Assembly: GCF_901709675.1 (NCBI RefSeq)
Contig: NC_051101.1
Location: forward strand, 13,477,416 to 13,541,415
Direction: 5' to 3'
Source: Syngnathus acus
Lineage: Eukaryota; Chordata; Actinopteri; Syngnathiformes; Syngnathidae
Length of the DNA: 64,000 nucleotides
The stretch's first letter is position 1; each line of letters starts with the position of its first letter. Shown in pieces: positions 1 through 19,600 of the stretch. Both the position numbers and the translations under genes were made by a program. The notes beneath the pieces were generated by a model. The model searched no databases, was not told where the DNA came from, and saw only the letters and a program-made list of their open reading frames with translations.

Positions 1-400
1 TCAAATTTTCCAGATTCTTTTGTCTTTTTTAAAGTTAATAAGTACTGCACTCACGTCATGTAATGTCAAACTTTCTCAGTGGCTCAAGTTATATGTCATG
101 CACAGTTATTATTGTGAGAATGAGTTGCGTGATAAACATTTCCCATCCAGTGTCAATCGTGTCTACAATGATCCGAGAGCGATACTTTTGTTTTGAAAGC
201 AGATAATGATGTCATTTCCTGTTTCTACTTCCGCCTACATCTATTTTAGATTAATTAACATTTCATTCGTTAAGAATAAATATTATTCGCAACTTAATGT
301 ATCATGTGTGTTCTTTAGACAATTATTCAGCTTTTTTATTTGTACTTGGAGTTCGCCGTATTTACATTTCACAGGGCGGCTACGAGTGACGTTTCACTCT
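1..400. other. Upstream intergenic sequence, nothing recognised
   Basis: AT-rich sequence upstream of pik3r4. A 97-codon open frame overlaps it but has no family resemblance and no splice context. I see no gene, RNA or repeat here. Confidence 0.5.
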
Positions 401-545
401 GACCCGGAAGCACAACAACAGCTGCACGAAGCCGTTTCTTCGCTTTATATCGCTAGTTTCCGCAGAGGATTCCCTTATTACCTTCTTTTCTCATTCTGAC
501 TGGCTTTATAAAAGAACTCCACTACATCAGCCTCGCCATCCGCAG
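400..545 (+). other. pik3r4: Candidate non-coding first exon and promoter of pik3r4
   Basis: A more GC-rich stretch ends in a good donor (CCGCAG followed by GTAAAA at about 546). The next acceptor, GGCAG at about 920, lies directly before the pik3r4 start codon. This fits a 5' UTR exon separated by a roughly 375-bp intron. The 5' boundary is not visible from sequence alone. Confidence 0.4.
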
Positions 546-925
546 GTAAAACGACTTTCCCCCACCACTTCCTGCCATTTTTTACACGGATGCTTTAGCT
601 GTTTGGTTAGCCGGCGAGCTAACGGGACGCTAACGAGATGTCATATGATGGCTCCTTAAAATTTAAACACTGTAACCTATGTGGAAATATCGCTTCTAAT
701 GACCTCAGTATAAAAAAACAAGCGTTAGAATAGGAAATGCAGGATTAACATGAGAAGTCACATGACGACGACGACAGATGGTAAACAGTAAAAGAGTTAC
801 ACCGGTAAATTGCATGTACTATTGCGCTAAGGACTGAAGCCTTTTATGAAAGGTTCCCAAAGTGGTTTCAATTCGATAAGTGTTTTGTTACGACCATCAG
901 TTTACTTCTACTCCCGGCAGAGGCG

Positions 926-6938
<6,013 letters not shown>

Positions 6939-7176
6939 TGCACACACACACACACACACACACACTCTAATAGGCTCACTCACATCAATGCTAGCTGGTT
7001 TCTATGGAAACATGCAAAGACTTCCTGTAATTAATTACCTGTCGTGCTGAGCTCATATTGGCTTATGACGATGAAATGAGAAAAACCTTGATGTCACTGT
7101 GATGTCATCTTGTACAGATTGAGTTTTATAGTTTGATCATGTAATGCTGAACAAGTCATGTGACCTATGCGCGTTC

Positions 7177-7182
7177 AATAAA
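7177..7182 (+). terminator. pik3r4: Poly(A) signal of pik3r4
   Basis: A canonical AATAAA lies about 240 bp after the TGA stop, downstream of a (CA)n tract that begins at about 6,942. The convergent collagen gene stops at 7,471, so the two genes are separated by only about 290 bp. Confidence 0.7.
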
Positions 7183-7470
7183 TCCTGACGTCATAGTTTG
7201 TTGTTCAGTTTGTTAGCATGCTCATTTCAATTTATAAGGATGCTAAATGATTGATTCACTGTAATCCTTGTTGATACTTACAATTAGATTAAGTTTGACC
7301 TCTCTTTGTGTCGGAAAATTTGGAATTTTCTGGAATGTTTTGAAATCCAAAGTTAGCATACTTAAAAAAAATGAACGGATGTTGAGATTGTGACACGAGT
7401 ACCTAAACAATAACAATCAAGTTGAGAAGGTTTCAAGTTGAAAAGAGTCACAAGGGTCCGCGACGCCCCT

Positions 7471-7637
7471 TCAGGCCACGCAGGCATCCTGGCAGGCCTC
7501 CAGTGTGCTAAAGCGGTTCTCGTTTCCGCCGCATCCGCCGTACCAGAAGCGGTCACACTTGTGCTCCTCGCTGTCGTAGAACCACATCATGGCGTAACGC
7601 TGGCAGTCCCCAGCATCCTTGGGCAGCAGGCAGGCGT
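7471..7637 (-). other. C-terminal Kunitz/BPTI domain exon of the collagen VI chain
   Basis: The last coding exon translates to a compact Kunitz fold beginning DACLLPKDAGDC and containing FWYGGCGGNENRF and EACQDAC before TGA. All six family cysteines are present. The usual P1 region (CLLPKDAGDC) has Lys then Asp-Ala-Gly rather than the Gly-Pro-Cys-[KR]-Ala of classical inhibitors, so protease inhibition is doubtful, as for the collagen VI alpha-3 Kunitz domain. The exon begins in phase 1, matching the preceding 45-nt linker exon. Confidence 0.88.
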
Positions 7638-10600
7638 CTGTCGAGAAGCAAGGGGGACGTCACACGTCGGCTTCTTCGTGCGGGCGCTTGCGACTTTTAC
7701 CTGTGGCACTGGCGTCGGTCGATTGCGGCATCGGCGCGTCGTCGTCTGTTACGGTTAACGTGAGCGAGAAACGCAGCCGTAAGTCAAAGTAGCGAGCGAC
7801 AGATAAGGCGCCTTCATTTTTTGTTTGAAGATTGATCACGTGTTTTTGGGATGATTCCTCACCTTCTGGGCTCAGCAAGTGGACGACGTCAGTCTGTCCC
7901 GTTTGTTCTTGCAACTGGTCGGCTGGCTCTTCCTGCGGCTGGTCAGCAAACTCCTCCACGTACCCTTGACTGGACGCCATAGCGGTCACATGACCAACAT
8001 GATGACGACTATAATGATGATTAAAAACGCCGTACCCATCAGTGAGGATCTGCCCACCATCTTGACCCGTCCGTTGGCAGATCTGCTTCAAAGATGGCGG
8101 CGGGTGTGTGATGAAGCCCTCTGTGACACACACACAGTTGCTTAGAAAGACAAACACAGACAATACAAAGAACTTCTGACACGTATTAGTCTCACTGTCT
8201 AGCGCGGCCATGAAGACCCTGAAGAACCTCCGCGCGTAGTCCCGTTCTTCCTGGTGAAGCCGTCCCAAGTGCAGCAGATGCTGCTGCAAGGGCTCGCTGG
8301 CGACGGTCTCCACCTGCTCGCGGTCGTAGCGCTCGCCCACCGTCACCACGAATAGCGCCAGCCCCTGGCACTTGGCCTTCATGGCGGCGGCACGCAACAC
8401 TTTGCCATCCTCGGACGCCGACCTGGTGCCCACCACCACCAGCATCACCTTCCTCCTGCGGGCGTGGCCGGCTGTCGTGGTTTCCTTCAGGCCGAGGTTC
8501 AGGGCGTGCCCCAAGGACGAGGATCCGCCCTCTTGGCGCATGTTACTCAGCAGGTGTGACCTCATAAGCCGCCCATCCTGGTAAGCCTGCAGGCCAAACT
8601 CCAACTTGGTGCCGCGGGCGCCGCTCTGCTGCACCACGGCCACACGGGCGCGAGTGTCGGCCTGGCCCGGCCGGGGGCTGACGGCCAGTTGCTCCACCAC
8701 GGAGGCCAAAAGCTCCTGAGCGCCGGCGTACTCGTCGGTCTGCATCTCGCGCGAGCCATCCACAACCATCACCACGTCCGCCTCCACTTCTTGCGGCGCC
8801 GGCGTCTCCTGAATGAACGTGCACTCCTGTCCGCGTCGGCACGGGTCTGCGCCAATGGAAAAATGCTTCAGCTAACATCTTAGGCTAATGTCCAAACATC
8901 CGCTTACCGTAACAAACGGCGCAGTTCTTCACTTTCCTCAGGTCGGCTGCGGCATCCCTCCCCAGCACAGTGAAGATGGACTTTCCGGTGTCGTCCAGCT
9001 GCAAGAAAATGTAAATAACGGATGAGAGGTCCACAGCAACAGTGAAGAACTGGTCCCCCCACAAAATCTGCGACTAAGTGGGAATTGCAAAAGAAGTGTA
9101 CAGCGCTCCCGTCCTGCTGAAAGTGATTGGCAACTTCTCCAAAACGCCACTTCAACATTAGTCCCTTGACACCAAAACAACACCTAAGAAATACGAAAAG
9201 TCACATTTTCAAACTTGCCTCCATGGCCCGGCTGAGGGCGGGGGCGTTCCTCAAGGAGATGACGGCAGGCACCACGTTGAGGGCGCGGTACTCCATGACG
9301 GCCGTCACCACGTCGTCGACGTCCTGCGGCGGCCCGCTTGAGAAAAACACGGCCACCTTCCTCATCATGGCGCCCGAGCGGACGCGCTTCAGCACGTTGC
9401 GGGCCACGAAGCGCATGGCGGCGCCCAGTTGCCGCTTGTTGGACGTGCGCTCCAGTGCCACGTTCCTCACGGCGTCCATCAGCTGCGCCTTGCGTCGGTA
9501 GTCGTGGAAGCGGACCAGGTACTTGGTGTAGGCGCTGTACGCCACCACGGCCACGCGGGCTCCCGTGGGGCAGTTGCTCTCGGACACCGTAATATCCTCC
9601 AGGAGGGACAACAGGGCCGAGCGCTGGCGCTCGAACGCCGCAGGCGTTACGTCGTCGGACATGTCCAACGCCACCACCAGTTCCGTGGGGAGAGCGGGGC
9701 AAGAGCCCAAGTCTGAACGGCCAGCAACGACGAGAGCACAAGGTAAAAAAATGGCTACCAAAACGCTAAACTTCTTTCATTTGCCCATTCCGTATTGTGT
9801 CGTTTGTAATTGTGTTCAGTATTTCATTCGTTCACCCGTTCTCATTTGTTCATCAACACCCTCATTCGTTCATTTAAGCATGCAGTCATTGAAACGAATT
9901 TGTTTACTCAATCAAATGGGCGCATTCATTGATTTGAACATTATTGTACATTAATTGGTTCACTCACTCACTCACTCACTCGCTGTTTCAATCCAATCGT
10001 TCATTGTTCCCAATTGAAAAAACAAAATGGCCACCACAACGTACAGGTTGACAACTCAGGCAGGAAGTGACACGTACGTACCTTTGGAGCAAGCTGAAAA
10101 AGAGCACAAAGACAAACTTAAAGCCGATCGGATGACAACAGGACAGTGGGTGTGGCCTCGGCTAGCCGATACCGGACTCACCGCAGTTGTCTCGGATGAA
10201 CGTGATCAGTTCGCACTCCTTCAGAGCGATACAAGGCACTTCAATCAAACCAATAAACAAACAATGAAACAAAATACGCGACCCTTACCGTCTTCCCTCT
10301 GCTTCCAGCGGGACCTCGTGGGCCCTGTGTGTTCCAAAGAAAGGCAACGTCATTCATTGATTGATTGATTTCTCTCATTTTGTTTCTTGTTGTTGTGTCA
10401 AAGGAGGAGTCACCCTCACCTTGTGTCCCTCATAACCCAGCTGTCCCTTTTGACCCGTCCCCCCTGTGCGACCCGAGTTACCCTGCAAAGTAAAACAGAA
10501 AAGTCAACAATTATCAGTAAGTTTTTTTATTTGTTTGTTTATTGTGATTTGATCAATTAATGTCATTTTGTCACATGGCTCTGAACATTGCAAAAGACAT

Positions 10601-13600
10601 TTAGCCTGAGCTTATGTGTTGACTCACCCCGCGACCTTGGTTGCCTTTGCGCCCCGGTAGACCTTGAGGACCCCCCAGGCCGTTCTCACCCTAAGAGCAA
10701 AAAAGTGGGTGTGGCCACTCAGCATTTCCTCAGGTGTCTGTTCACCTTAAAAGACTTCCTGTCAGTGAAGTTGAACGCACTCACCACTAAACCGGGGTAA
10801 CCGGGGAAGCCTGAATCCCCCTACACACACAAATAAGTGCGCATTAACAGACACACAAAAAACACACACAACTTGAGCTCAACACGGTTTCGCGAGCGTG
10901 TGTGTAATCTTGCGGCAATGTCGTCTGCTCACCTTGATCCCTTTAGGTCCAGCTGGTCCATATCCGTCTCTGCCGTCCTGACCCTGTTGGCGGTATCAAC
11001 CGTTTACATGACGAGTACACAAAGAACAGCTGTACTATGACACATGACGCATGACATACGTAAACACCGATGTTGATTGGTTTCTCGGTAAAGTGGGGCA
11101 CAACGACTGTTTATGTCTGGACTGTTTATGTCATCCAATGGCATTTATCGAAAGTAGATGCTAAGGAGGTTAGCACGTGTAGAACACTTCCCAATGCGGA
11201 TACATACCGGCGGACCCCGTGGTCCTGGCGTGCCCTGCACCCCTCGCACGCCTGGATCTCCAGGTTGTCCCTTTAATGACAAACGTTGTCGTTACCATGG
11301 TGATGTCACATGACGTCAACCCGAAGCTGTCACTCGCCTTCTGACCATTACCACCGCGTCTTCCCGTGGAACCTGCTAATCCTGGTGAGCCCGGCCCCCC
11401 CTGCAGGAAAACCGCAAGAATGGTTCAGTGCACACTTTGATGGCATGGCACTGTCGCCATGGATCAGATGCATTGCTTACCTGTGGCCCAGGAAGTCCAG
11501 GGATCCCTCTTGGTCCAGGCTGACCTCTGACCCCTCTGGGGCCCTAAACGTGCAACAAGAATCAGTCAAAAATATTAGCGTTTTTAGCGCTGATAGCACT
11601 TCCTGTCTATTACCCACCTGAGGACCTGAAGCACCAGGACTTCCTGACAGGCCAGGATCTCCGGAAGCTCCGGCAGCACCCTGGGGGAGCACAAACATGT
11701 ACACCAATATGCGTACACACAATTGTCAGTGCGTGTTGAGTGACATAAAGCAGATAATGGGTTCCTGATATTCTGGGTGATCTCCCACCTTTTCCCCGAG
11801 GGGTCCTCGTCTTCCGTCGGGACCCTGACACACAACACGTACACACATTCAGCGTGAGAGGAAAGTAAGATGGTGACAGTCAGAACAACAGCAACAAAAA
11901 TCTCACAGGATTCCCCAGGACGCCACTTTCTCCGGCCCTCCCGTCTTGTCCTGGTTCTCCCTGGACACAAGAAGGGAAGGAAAGCAGGTGGCGGGCATAA
12001 GGGAGGATGCTGGGAACTTAGGAAGCAAGAAAGGAGTCGTTGCTAACCGGCAAACCAGGATTTCCCACATCTCCCTTAGGTCCCGGCGCAGTGTTTTCCC
12101 GTCCAGGTTCTCCCTGACACGACACAAGAAGGCATGTCACGTGACCAGCAGGCTGAGTGGTCTTTGCGAGGAGAGGCTCAACTCACCGGATCTCCTCTCA
12201 GGCCTCGCTGTCCCTTGAGTCCCGCCTCCCCTCGGATACCGGGAATGCCCTGACAAATGTCAGGAGTTCAGAGGTCAACACGACTGTGGGTCAATCCCAC
12301 ACACAGCAAAACTACACTGACGCCCTCTGACTCATGTCCATGTATACTTTACCGGATTTCCGAGATGTCCTCGCTCTCCTCGACTACCATCTTGTCCTGA
12401 CACGCCCTACACGCACAAAGAACCTTCATCGCGTTGATGAAGATAATGATGATGAAGTTGATGAGGACACCCGAGCGCTAACCTGATCTCCGTTGACGCC
12501 GTCCAGTCCGACTTCTCCATCCTCGCCCTGCCAAAACAATCACGTGAACTTCCTGCTGAAGGAAGGACGACGTCGTGCCGTGAATGTCACTCACCCGATT
12601 ACCTCGCAGGCCTCGGTAGCCCTGAGCACGAAACAAACGGAAGACGTCGGCATGTAAGCATCATGTGACGTGACAGACGCATCCACGAGCAGTTAAGTAC
12701 CTTAGATCCTCGGAGTCCGGGGCAGCCCTGAACACCCTGAGGTCCACTGGGTCCAGGACCACCGCGGTCACCCTGAAACGAATCGACACCACGGCTGAAC
12801 CCTCAGCGGCACAAGTAAGGATGCAAGAAAGGAGGGAGGCAAGGTAGGACAAAGGAAAGAAGGGAGAAACTAAGATATGTAAGTGTACTTACAGGTAGGC
12901 CCTCTTCTCCAGGGAATCCAGGGAAACCTCTTTGTCCCGACACACCCTAAACGATAAAACACATCACATGAAGATGACGATAATGACGACGAAGACAGCG
13001 GTCACGACGACGCTGTAACCTTTGACCCCAGGGAACCCCGAGACCCGCGGATGCCTTCGTGTCCTGAACATTTGCACGTGACGTTGCAGCACTCGCGATT
13101 GGACACCGTGTCCTGTCGCAACACATGGTGACAGAGTAGCGTTAGCGAGCCATGGCATTTAGCTCCGCCCCCTTCCCCTCAACTCACGATCTGCTTGAGT
13201 ACGGTGCTGCCCACGTTCTGCATGCCGACGCTGAGCGGGGCTTTGTAGCCGAACCCTCGGCCGAACTCCAACATTTGCAGCTGCGCCAGGTCCGGCGCCC
13301 CCTCCAGGCCAACCATCAGCAGCGCGTTCACACCTGCAGGAACACCACTGTATTACCTCCGTGTACCACACGACAAAAACACATCTTGATCTTCTTTTTC
13401 CTCACCTGACTTTCGCAGCAGCTCGGACTCATCCTCCAGTGTCATCACGTCTTCATCTAGTCCGTCTGAGAAGATGACTAGAACCTGAAGGCGGGCAGTA
13501 TCAGACCATCAGCGACTTTAGTTTGTCTCAAGTCACGTCATGTGACTAGAGTCCCCCATCTCTGGTTTAAGTACATGAAACCTCCGCAAGACTGAAACAT

Positions 13601-16600
13601 GTGACTTACCTTCACACCGCCTTTGGAGTCGTCCTTAAACTTCTGCCCGAAGGACTTGAGCATGGCCCTGTTGAGGCGCGTGGGAACGTTCAAATTCCAA
13701 CTCATGACCTTGCTCACAACGTCATCGTTGGGGTCGTAAGGTTTGAACTTGAAGTCGTAGAGGGTTCCTCCGTCCTGTTTCACCACCCTGTATCCGATTT
13801 TGGTCTCGATGGGCTCGGTGCCGGTGCAGCACAAGCCTTGGATGGAGGAGGCGTAATGGACGATCTCGGGCAAGAACGTCCTGAGCTTGTTATGGCCGCT
13901 GACCAACATCTCACCCGGACGTCCGCTTCTTTGAGAAATGTCAAAGCCCATGGCAATGTCGATACTGCAGCCTGAAGCAAGATTTGAAAAATACAAATGA
14001 GTAAGAATCGTGAATGGGCCTGAAGACAATAAAAGAAGGGAAAAAGAAAGAACAATGGAAGGAGAAGAAAAGCCAAAACAAGGAACGTACTTTCCCGCTG
14101 TCCGATAAGTTTGGATTCACAGATGGTTTTCACCACCTTTTGTCTGATCCCCTCCAAACTGTCAAAGTTTTCCACAGTGAAGAGTCTGTCGTGGGTGCCT
14201 GTGATCTGCAGGAGCTGCAGGTCGTGCACGTCACCCACGCCGATGGCAAACACCTCCACCCCGAGAGCCTTGAGGCGCTCCGCGGCCTCCTGCACCTCAT
14301 CCTGAGACTCGCCGTCCGTGATCAGCACCAAGTTCTGGGAGACACCGTCCAACCTGCGAGAGCCGTTGGCTTCTTCAAAGTGAGCCCTGATGGCATCCAG
14401 GGCGCGTCCGATCAGGGTTCCGCCGCCACGCTGGTTCATGCCCATGATGTGCTTGGTCACCGACTCATAAGTGAAGAACTGGTTCAGGTAGAACTCGTGC
14501 TGGAAAATGTCGCTGAATTGCGCCAGTCCGACCCGGACTAAATCCTGGCTGACTGTGAAGCTGGCTACCAGCTGTGTGGTGAAGGTCTTCATGACGGTGT
14601 AGTCCTGATAACTGATGCTGCCCGACTGATCGAGCAGGAAGATTAGATCGGCTTTCTGCTTCTCGCAGGCTGCAAAAGCAAAGAGCAGACTGTTGAAGAA
14701 ATTGGTTCTGTCACCAACTGGTGATGAAAAGGTCTCCTACCTGGTTTTGTGGAGTTGCAGAAAACATGCGAGATGTTCTTATGCAAAGTTTCCAGCGCGT
14801 CAAAATTGTCCACGTAGAAGACTCGGTTTGAGTCGTGACCCGCCATGATCTCCAGCTGTTCCCTGATGGCGCCCTCCACTCCGATACTGAAGACTTTGAT
14901 CCCTTTGTCTCGGAGCGCGACGGACGGTTGACGCAGATTGTTCCGATCCGTGGCGTCGCCGTCTGTGATCACCATCAGAATCTGAGGCACTTTGGACGCT
15001 GCCCGACCGCCGTACTCGGCATTGAAGAACGGCAAGGTGTATTTCAAGGCCTTTCCCGTGTAGGTGTCCCCATAGGGGGACTCGAGCGCCGCTATTGCTT
15101 GAAGAACATCTCGCTTGGACTCGTATTGGTTGAGGGTAAAATTTGATGTGGCGTTTGTGGAAAACAAAATGACTCCAAAGCGAGTGAGGTGACTACCGAC
15201 CGTAGTTTGGTTGACCATGGACGACATGAACTTTTGCATGCTTTCGAACTTGTCCCCGGTGATGCTCGTGGAGCCGTCCACCAAGAAGATGATGTCTGCT
15301 TTCTCAGTCTTCTTGCACTCTGGTGGAGGAGAAAAGAATGACCATCACTTCCTGCAAGAACCAGCAAACTGGACTAGAATAGTGCGAGTGTTAATGACCT
15401 CTGTCTGGATCGCAGATCTCCAAAGCCACCTGGCTCTCCAAGTCCTTCAAAGCATCAAAGTCCGTCCCGGAATAGACTCGCTCTGATGATCCGCTGATTT
15501 CCAGAAGCTGGGTAGTGTTGGCGTCCACCACCCCGATGGCGTAGACCGCCACGCCCTTTTGCCTGAGGGCGGCGGCAGGAAGTTTGACATCATCTTGAGC
15601 TTCTCCGTCAGTTACTACCACCATCCTTTGCCTCACGCCAGGGCGCCCGCCTTGGGAACCGTCAAAGTACGGCGATAAAGCTGCGATGGCTTCTCCCGTG
15701 TCTGTACCTCCTCCGATCTGTTGCATGCCATCGATGGCTCGCAACATTTGGTCTTTAGTGAAATAGCGGTTGAGGGGGAACACCAGCTGCTGGATACTGC
15801 TGAACTGCATGACGCCCACGTGGACGTCGTTCTGCCCGATATCGGACTTGCCGACCACAGATTTCATGAAGTCCTTCATTTTTTCATAGTCCTGCGGGTA
15901 AATGCTTCCAGAGCTGTCAACCAAGAACAAGAGGTCTCCGGGTACGTCTTTACAAGCTGCAGAAAAACAACACGGAAAGTTAGTTCTTCTTTTGCCCAGT
16001 TGTGCCCACAAAACACATGTTCTGAAGTGTACGATGCCGAGAGAAAATTAATCAGTGTTATTCGGAAGGAAAACAAAATCTTACCATCAGTGGTGCAGAT
16101 TTCGGTGATGATGTCATCCTTGATGGGCTTGAGAGCGTCGAAGTTATTGACAAGGAACGTCTTCTTAGGGTCACCGGATATCTCATGAAGTTCCGCCATG
16201 ACGGCATTCTTCACTCCGATGGCGTAGATCGTGACACCTTGCGCTCGTAGCTTCTCCGCGGGCACCTTGACCTTATCATCGGCTTTCCCATCGGTGATGA
16301 CTACTAGGTATTCGGGCACCTTATGACCTCGCGTGACCACGGCCCGATCAAACTGTGGACCCATGAACTCCAGCGCATCTCCCGTCATCGTCCCGCCCCC
16401 CACTCGCGTGAGGTCAACCACCGCCTTCTCCAGGCTTTCTCTATCCTCATAGGCCGTCAGATCAATTCGCAAGTTTGGCACTTTCGCGTACAAGACAACG
16501 CCTATACGGACGTGTTTGGGTCCGATGCGGAAGGTGTTGATGAACTCGATGACGAACTTCTTCATGTCGTAAAAGTCGTCACGTCCTATGGTTCCGGAGT

Positions 16601-19600
16601 CGTCGAGCAAGAAGAAGATGTCCGCTTCATCAGTTTGCAAGCAGCCTAGAACACAATCGATCAGATTAGATTTTTTTGTTTTATAGAACCGTTTTGACTC
16701 ATTTGATTAGTGGTTCCGAAGTGATTTTGAAACAGCCTCTGTGTTTTATTGGTCAAGTGCAACAATGCTAACCTTCCTTGATGTTGCTTCTTCTCACGTT
16801 AACGCTGACCGCTTCCCGCAGGATGTTGTGGCAAACAATGTTCTGGAGCTTCTGCTCCAGCGCCCTCAGTTTGGAGAAACTGTCCACGATGAAAATGTGG
16901 TTGCCGGGCGGGTGGGACGCCATCTCGACCAGCTGGGCACGGTCGGCGTTTTTGACGCCGACCGTGTAGATTTTGACGCCTTCCCGACGGAGGGCCACCG
17001 CAGCGTCGCTCACGTCGTCTTGGGATTTCCCGTCGGTGATTACCACCGCCACCTGCTGGATGCCTTTGTCTTTCCTGCTGCCTCTTTCTTTGGTGAACAC
17101 GTGCTCCCGCGTGAAATTGAGGGCGACGCCTGTTCTAGTGCCGCCGCCGTGGTATGGCATTATTTTGATGAAACTAAGCAATTCGTTCTTGTCATCGAAG
17201 GTGTTGAGGTAGACCTGTGCTTTGGGGTTGTTACTGTACATGACGATTCCCACTCGCACCCTGGAAGGAGCCACGTCCAGGCTGCTGACAACCGAGTGCA
17301 GGAACGTGCGTACCAGTTGGAAATTTGGTGTTCCTATGCTTCCGGACTCATCGATGATGAAGACGACGTCTGCAAGTTTGGCTCCTTTGCACTCTATGGA
17401 AGAAGCAACAACAACAAAAAAATGATCCTCCGTAAGGTTGCCCGTTTAAGGATTCCTTTTACCTCCAGTAGGATCGACCGGCAGCTCCTGGTCTTCAAAG
17501 GTAGTCTTCAGAGAGGGAAGGGCATTGACGGGGGACTGATGGACGACGGAAGGACCGAAGCCGACATCTTTCAATTGTGGTAATGACGCACCGAGACTCA
17601 TAGCCACCACCTTGATGCCCTGGGCCTTGAGTAAGCGAGACTGCTTGGAGACCTGATCGTCGGACTCTTTCCCACTCAGAACAACCAGGAACTGTCGGAA
17701 GCCTTGTTCCGTCCGGCTTCCCGCCTGGCTGGTGAAGAAATTTGAGCCGGCGTACTCCAAGGCTGCACCCAGGTTTCGCGGCTCGTTGGGCTGGAGTTTA
17801 CGTAGGCGGAAGCGGCGGACAGCGGCGTTGGTTTCTTCGTTGGCCTGGTTGGTATTCAAGCGGAACTCCACTTTGATGTCTTGGCCGTACTGAGCCAGGC
17901 CAAGGCGGTGCGCTGAGATTCCGAACTTCAGTTGGTTGGTCAGTCGGAGCAGGAAGGTTCGCACCTGCTGGAACTCGGCTTGATTCAAGCCGCTGTCCAC
18001 CAGGATGAAGATATCTGAAAACCTTTCGGACAAAGCTGGAAAAAAGATTTTGGCGTGATTATGCATGACAAATCATAATGTCTGGGCTCACGCAAGCTGT
18101 GTCGTGTCCGGAAGCTGAAAGCAATAATCCGCTCTTTCCAAAACCAGAAATCACATACGCAGCTTACAGACTTTTATTATCGACCTGGGAATTAATTTCT
18201 GTGGAAACTTCCCACAGCAAACACGTATAACAGTAAATTCTACTCTTCAACTGAATGGCGCTTCTTGTGTGTTTTGGCTGGCGTCACACATTCTTGCTAG
18301 CCTTCATTTTTGTGGAATGGAACGAAACAAAATGTTGCGTAACCGCCGTACAACATCCATTGTTCTTTGAGCTCTACATCGGGTCTTCATCAGCAATTCA
18401 AATTCCACGAGGTCAGCGGGTTATAATTAGCTATATAAAACTCTTGTAGCCCGTAAAAAAAACAAATGAGATAAAACAAGCGCTAACTTCTCACGCTGGA
18501 GCTTTCCATAGGTTTTGCCCAACCCGGGTACCTCGATCCCGGTGCCCCTGCAGGTGCTTCTGGTACTCACCTTGCCTCTGGTTGTCCATGGAAGTGCACA
18601 CGGTTTGCAGCAGACCGACACTCAGCCTCTGCAGAGCTTGGAAGCTGTCGATGTAGAATCGGAAGTTGTCGGCGGGTCGGTTGGCGATGGCGTCCAGCTC
18701 CACCAAGTTAGCTTGCCCCACTCCGACAGCAAAGACGATGACCCCGTGTTGTCTGAGGTGCCGAGCGGCCTCCGCCACGTCGTCGGCGGAGTCTCCGTCC
18801 GTGATGACCACTGCGATCTGAGGCACCCTCTGCTTGGCTCGGCTTCCGGCGCTTTCCGTGAAGAACTGCGTCCGAATAAAGTCCATGGCCTTGCCCGTCT
18901 CCGTGCCTCCCGTCCGGTAGGGGAACCGTTCCAGTTCGGCCAGCAGAGAGTTCTTGTCCATGTGATCTTTCAACAGGAACTCTTGATAAGTTTCATCGGT
19001 GTATTGCGCCAAACCCACGCGGACTTTGTCAGGACCGACGTCGAAACCGGACACCACGGTTCGGAGAAACGTCCGCACCTCCTGGAAATTGGAAATGCCA
19101 ATGCTGGAGGAGCCGTCCACCAGGAAGACCACGTCGGCCATCGTGGCTTTGGCACATTCTGAGGGAGGACAGAACAAAATTAGCATCCATCCATCCATCC
19201 ATTTTTTTTTTTTTTTTTTAAGTGACGCACACAAGCTAGCCAACGTTGGTGTCAACGCCACGTCGATGTTCTCATTTCCACCGCGAGCTACGTGGCATGA
19301 CCCAGGTTACCTTGAGACAACTGCAGAAGTTGTCGTTTGGCCTCCTCCACAGTGGTGCACAAGGTTTGGGCGATGCTCTGAGAAATCCCTTGAAGCGCGG
19401 CGAAGTCGGACACGCTGTAAACGAACTGACTGTGCGGTTGGCTGGCGATCTCCCTCAGCTGATCTTCGTCCGCGTCTTTAATCCCGATGGCGTACAAAAG
19501 GATTCCTTTCTTCTTCAGTTCCATTGCGTGAGACTCCACGTCATCTTGCGATTTCCCATCCGTGATGACCACGGCGATCTGGGGAACATTCTGCTTCATC

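Noticed and set aside
16741-17583. 280-codon + strand open frame
   Set aside because: Antisense to vWA exons of the collagen VI gene; it crosses exon and intron of the real gene and has no family resemblance.
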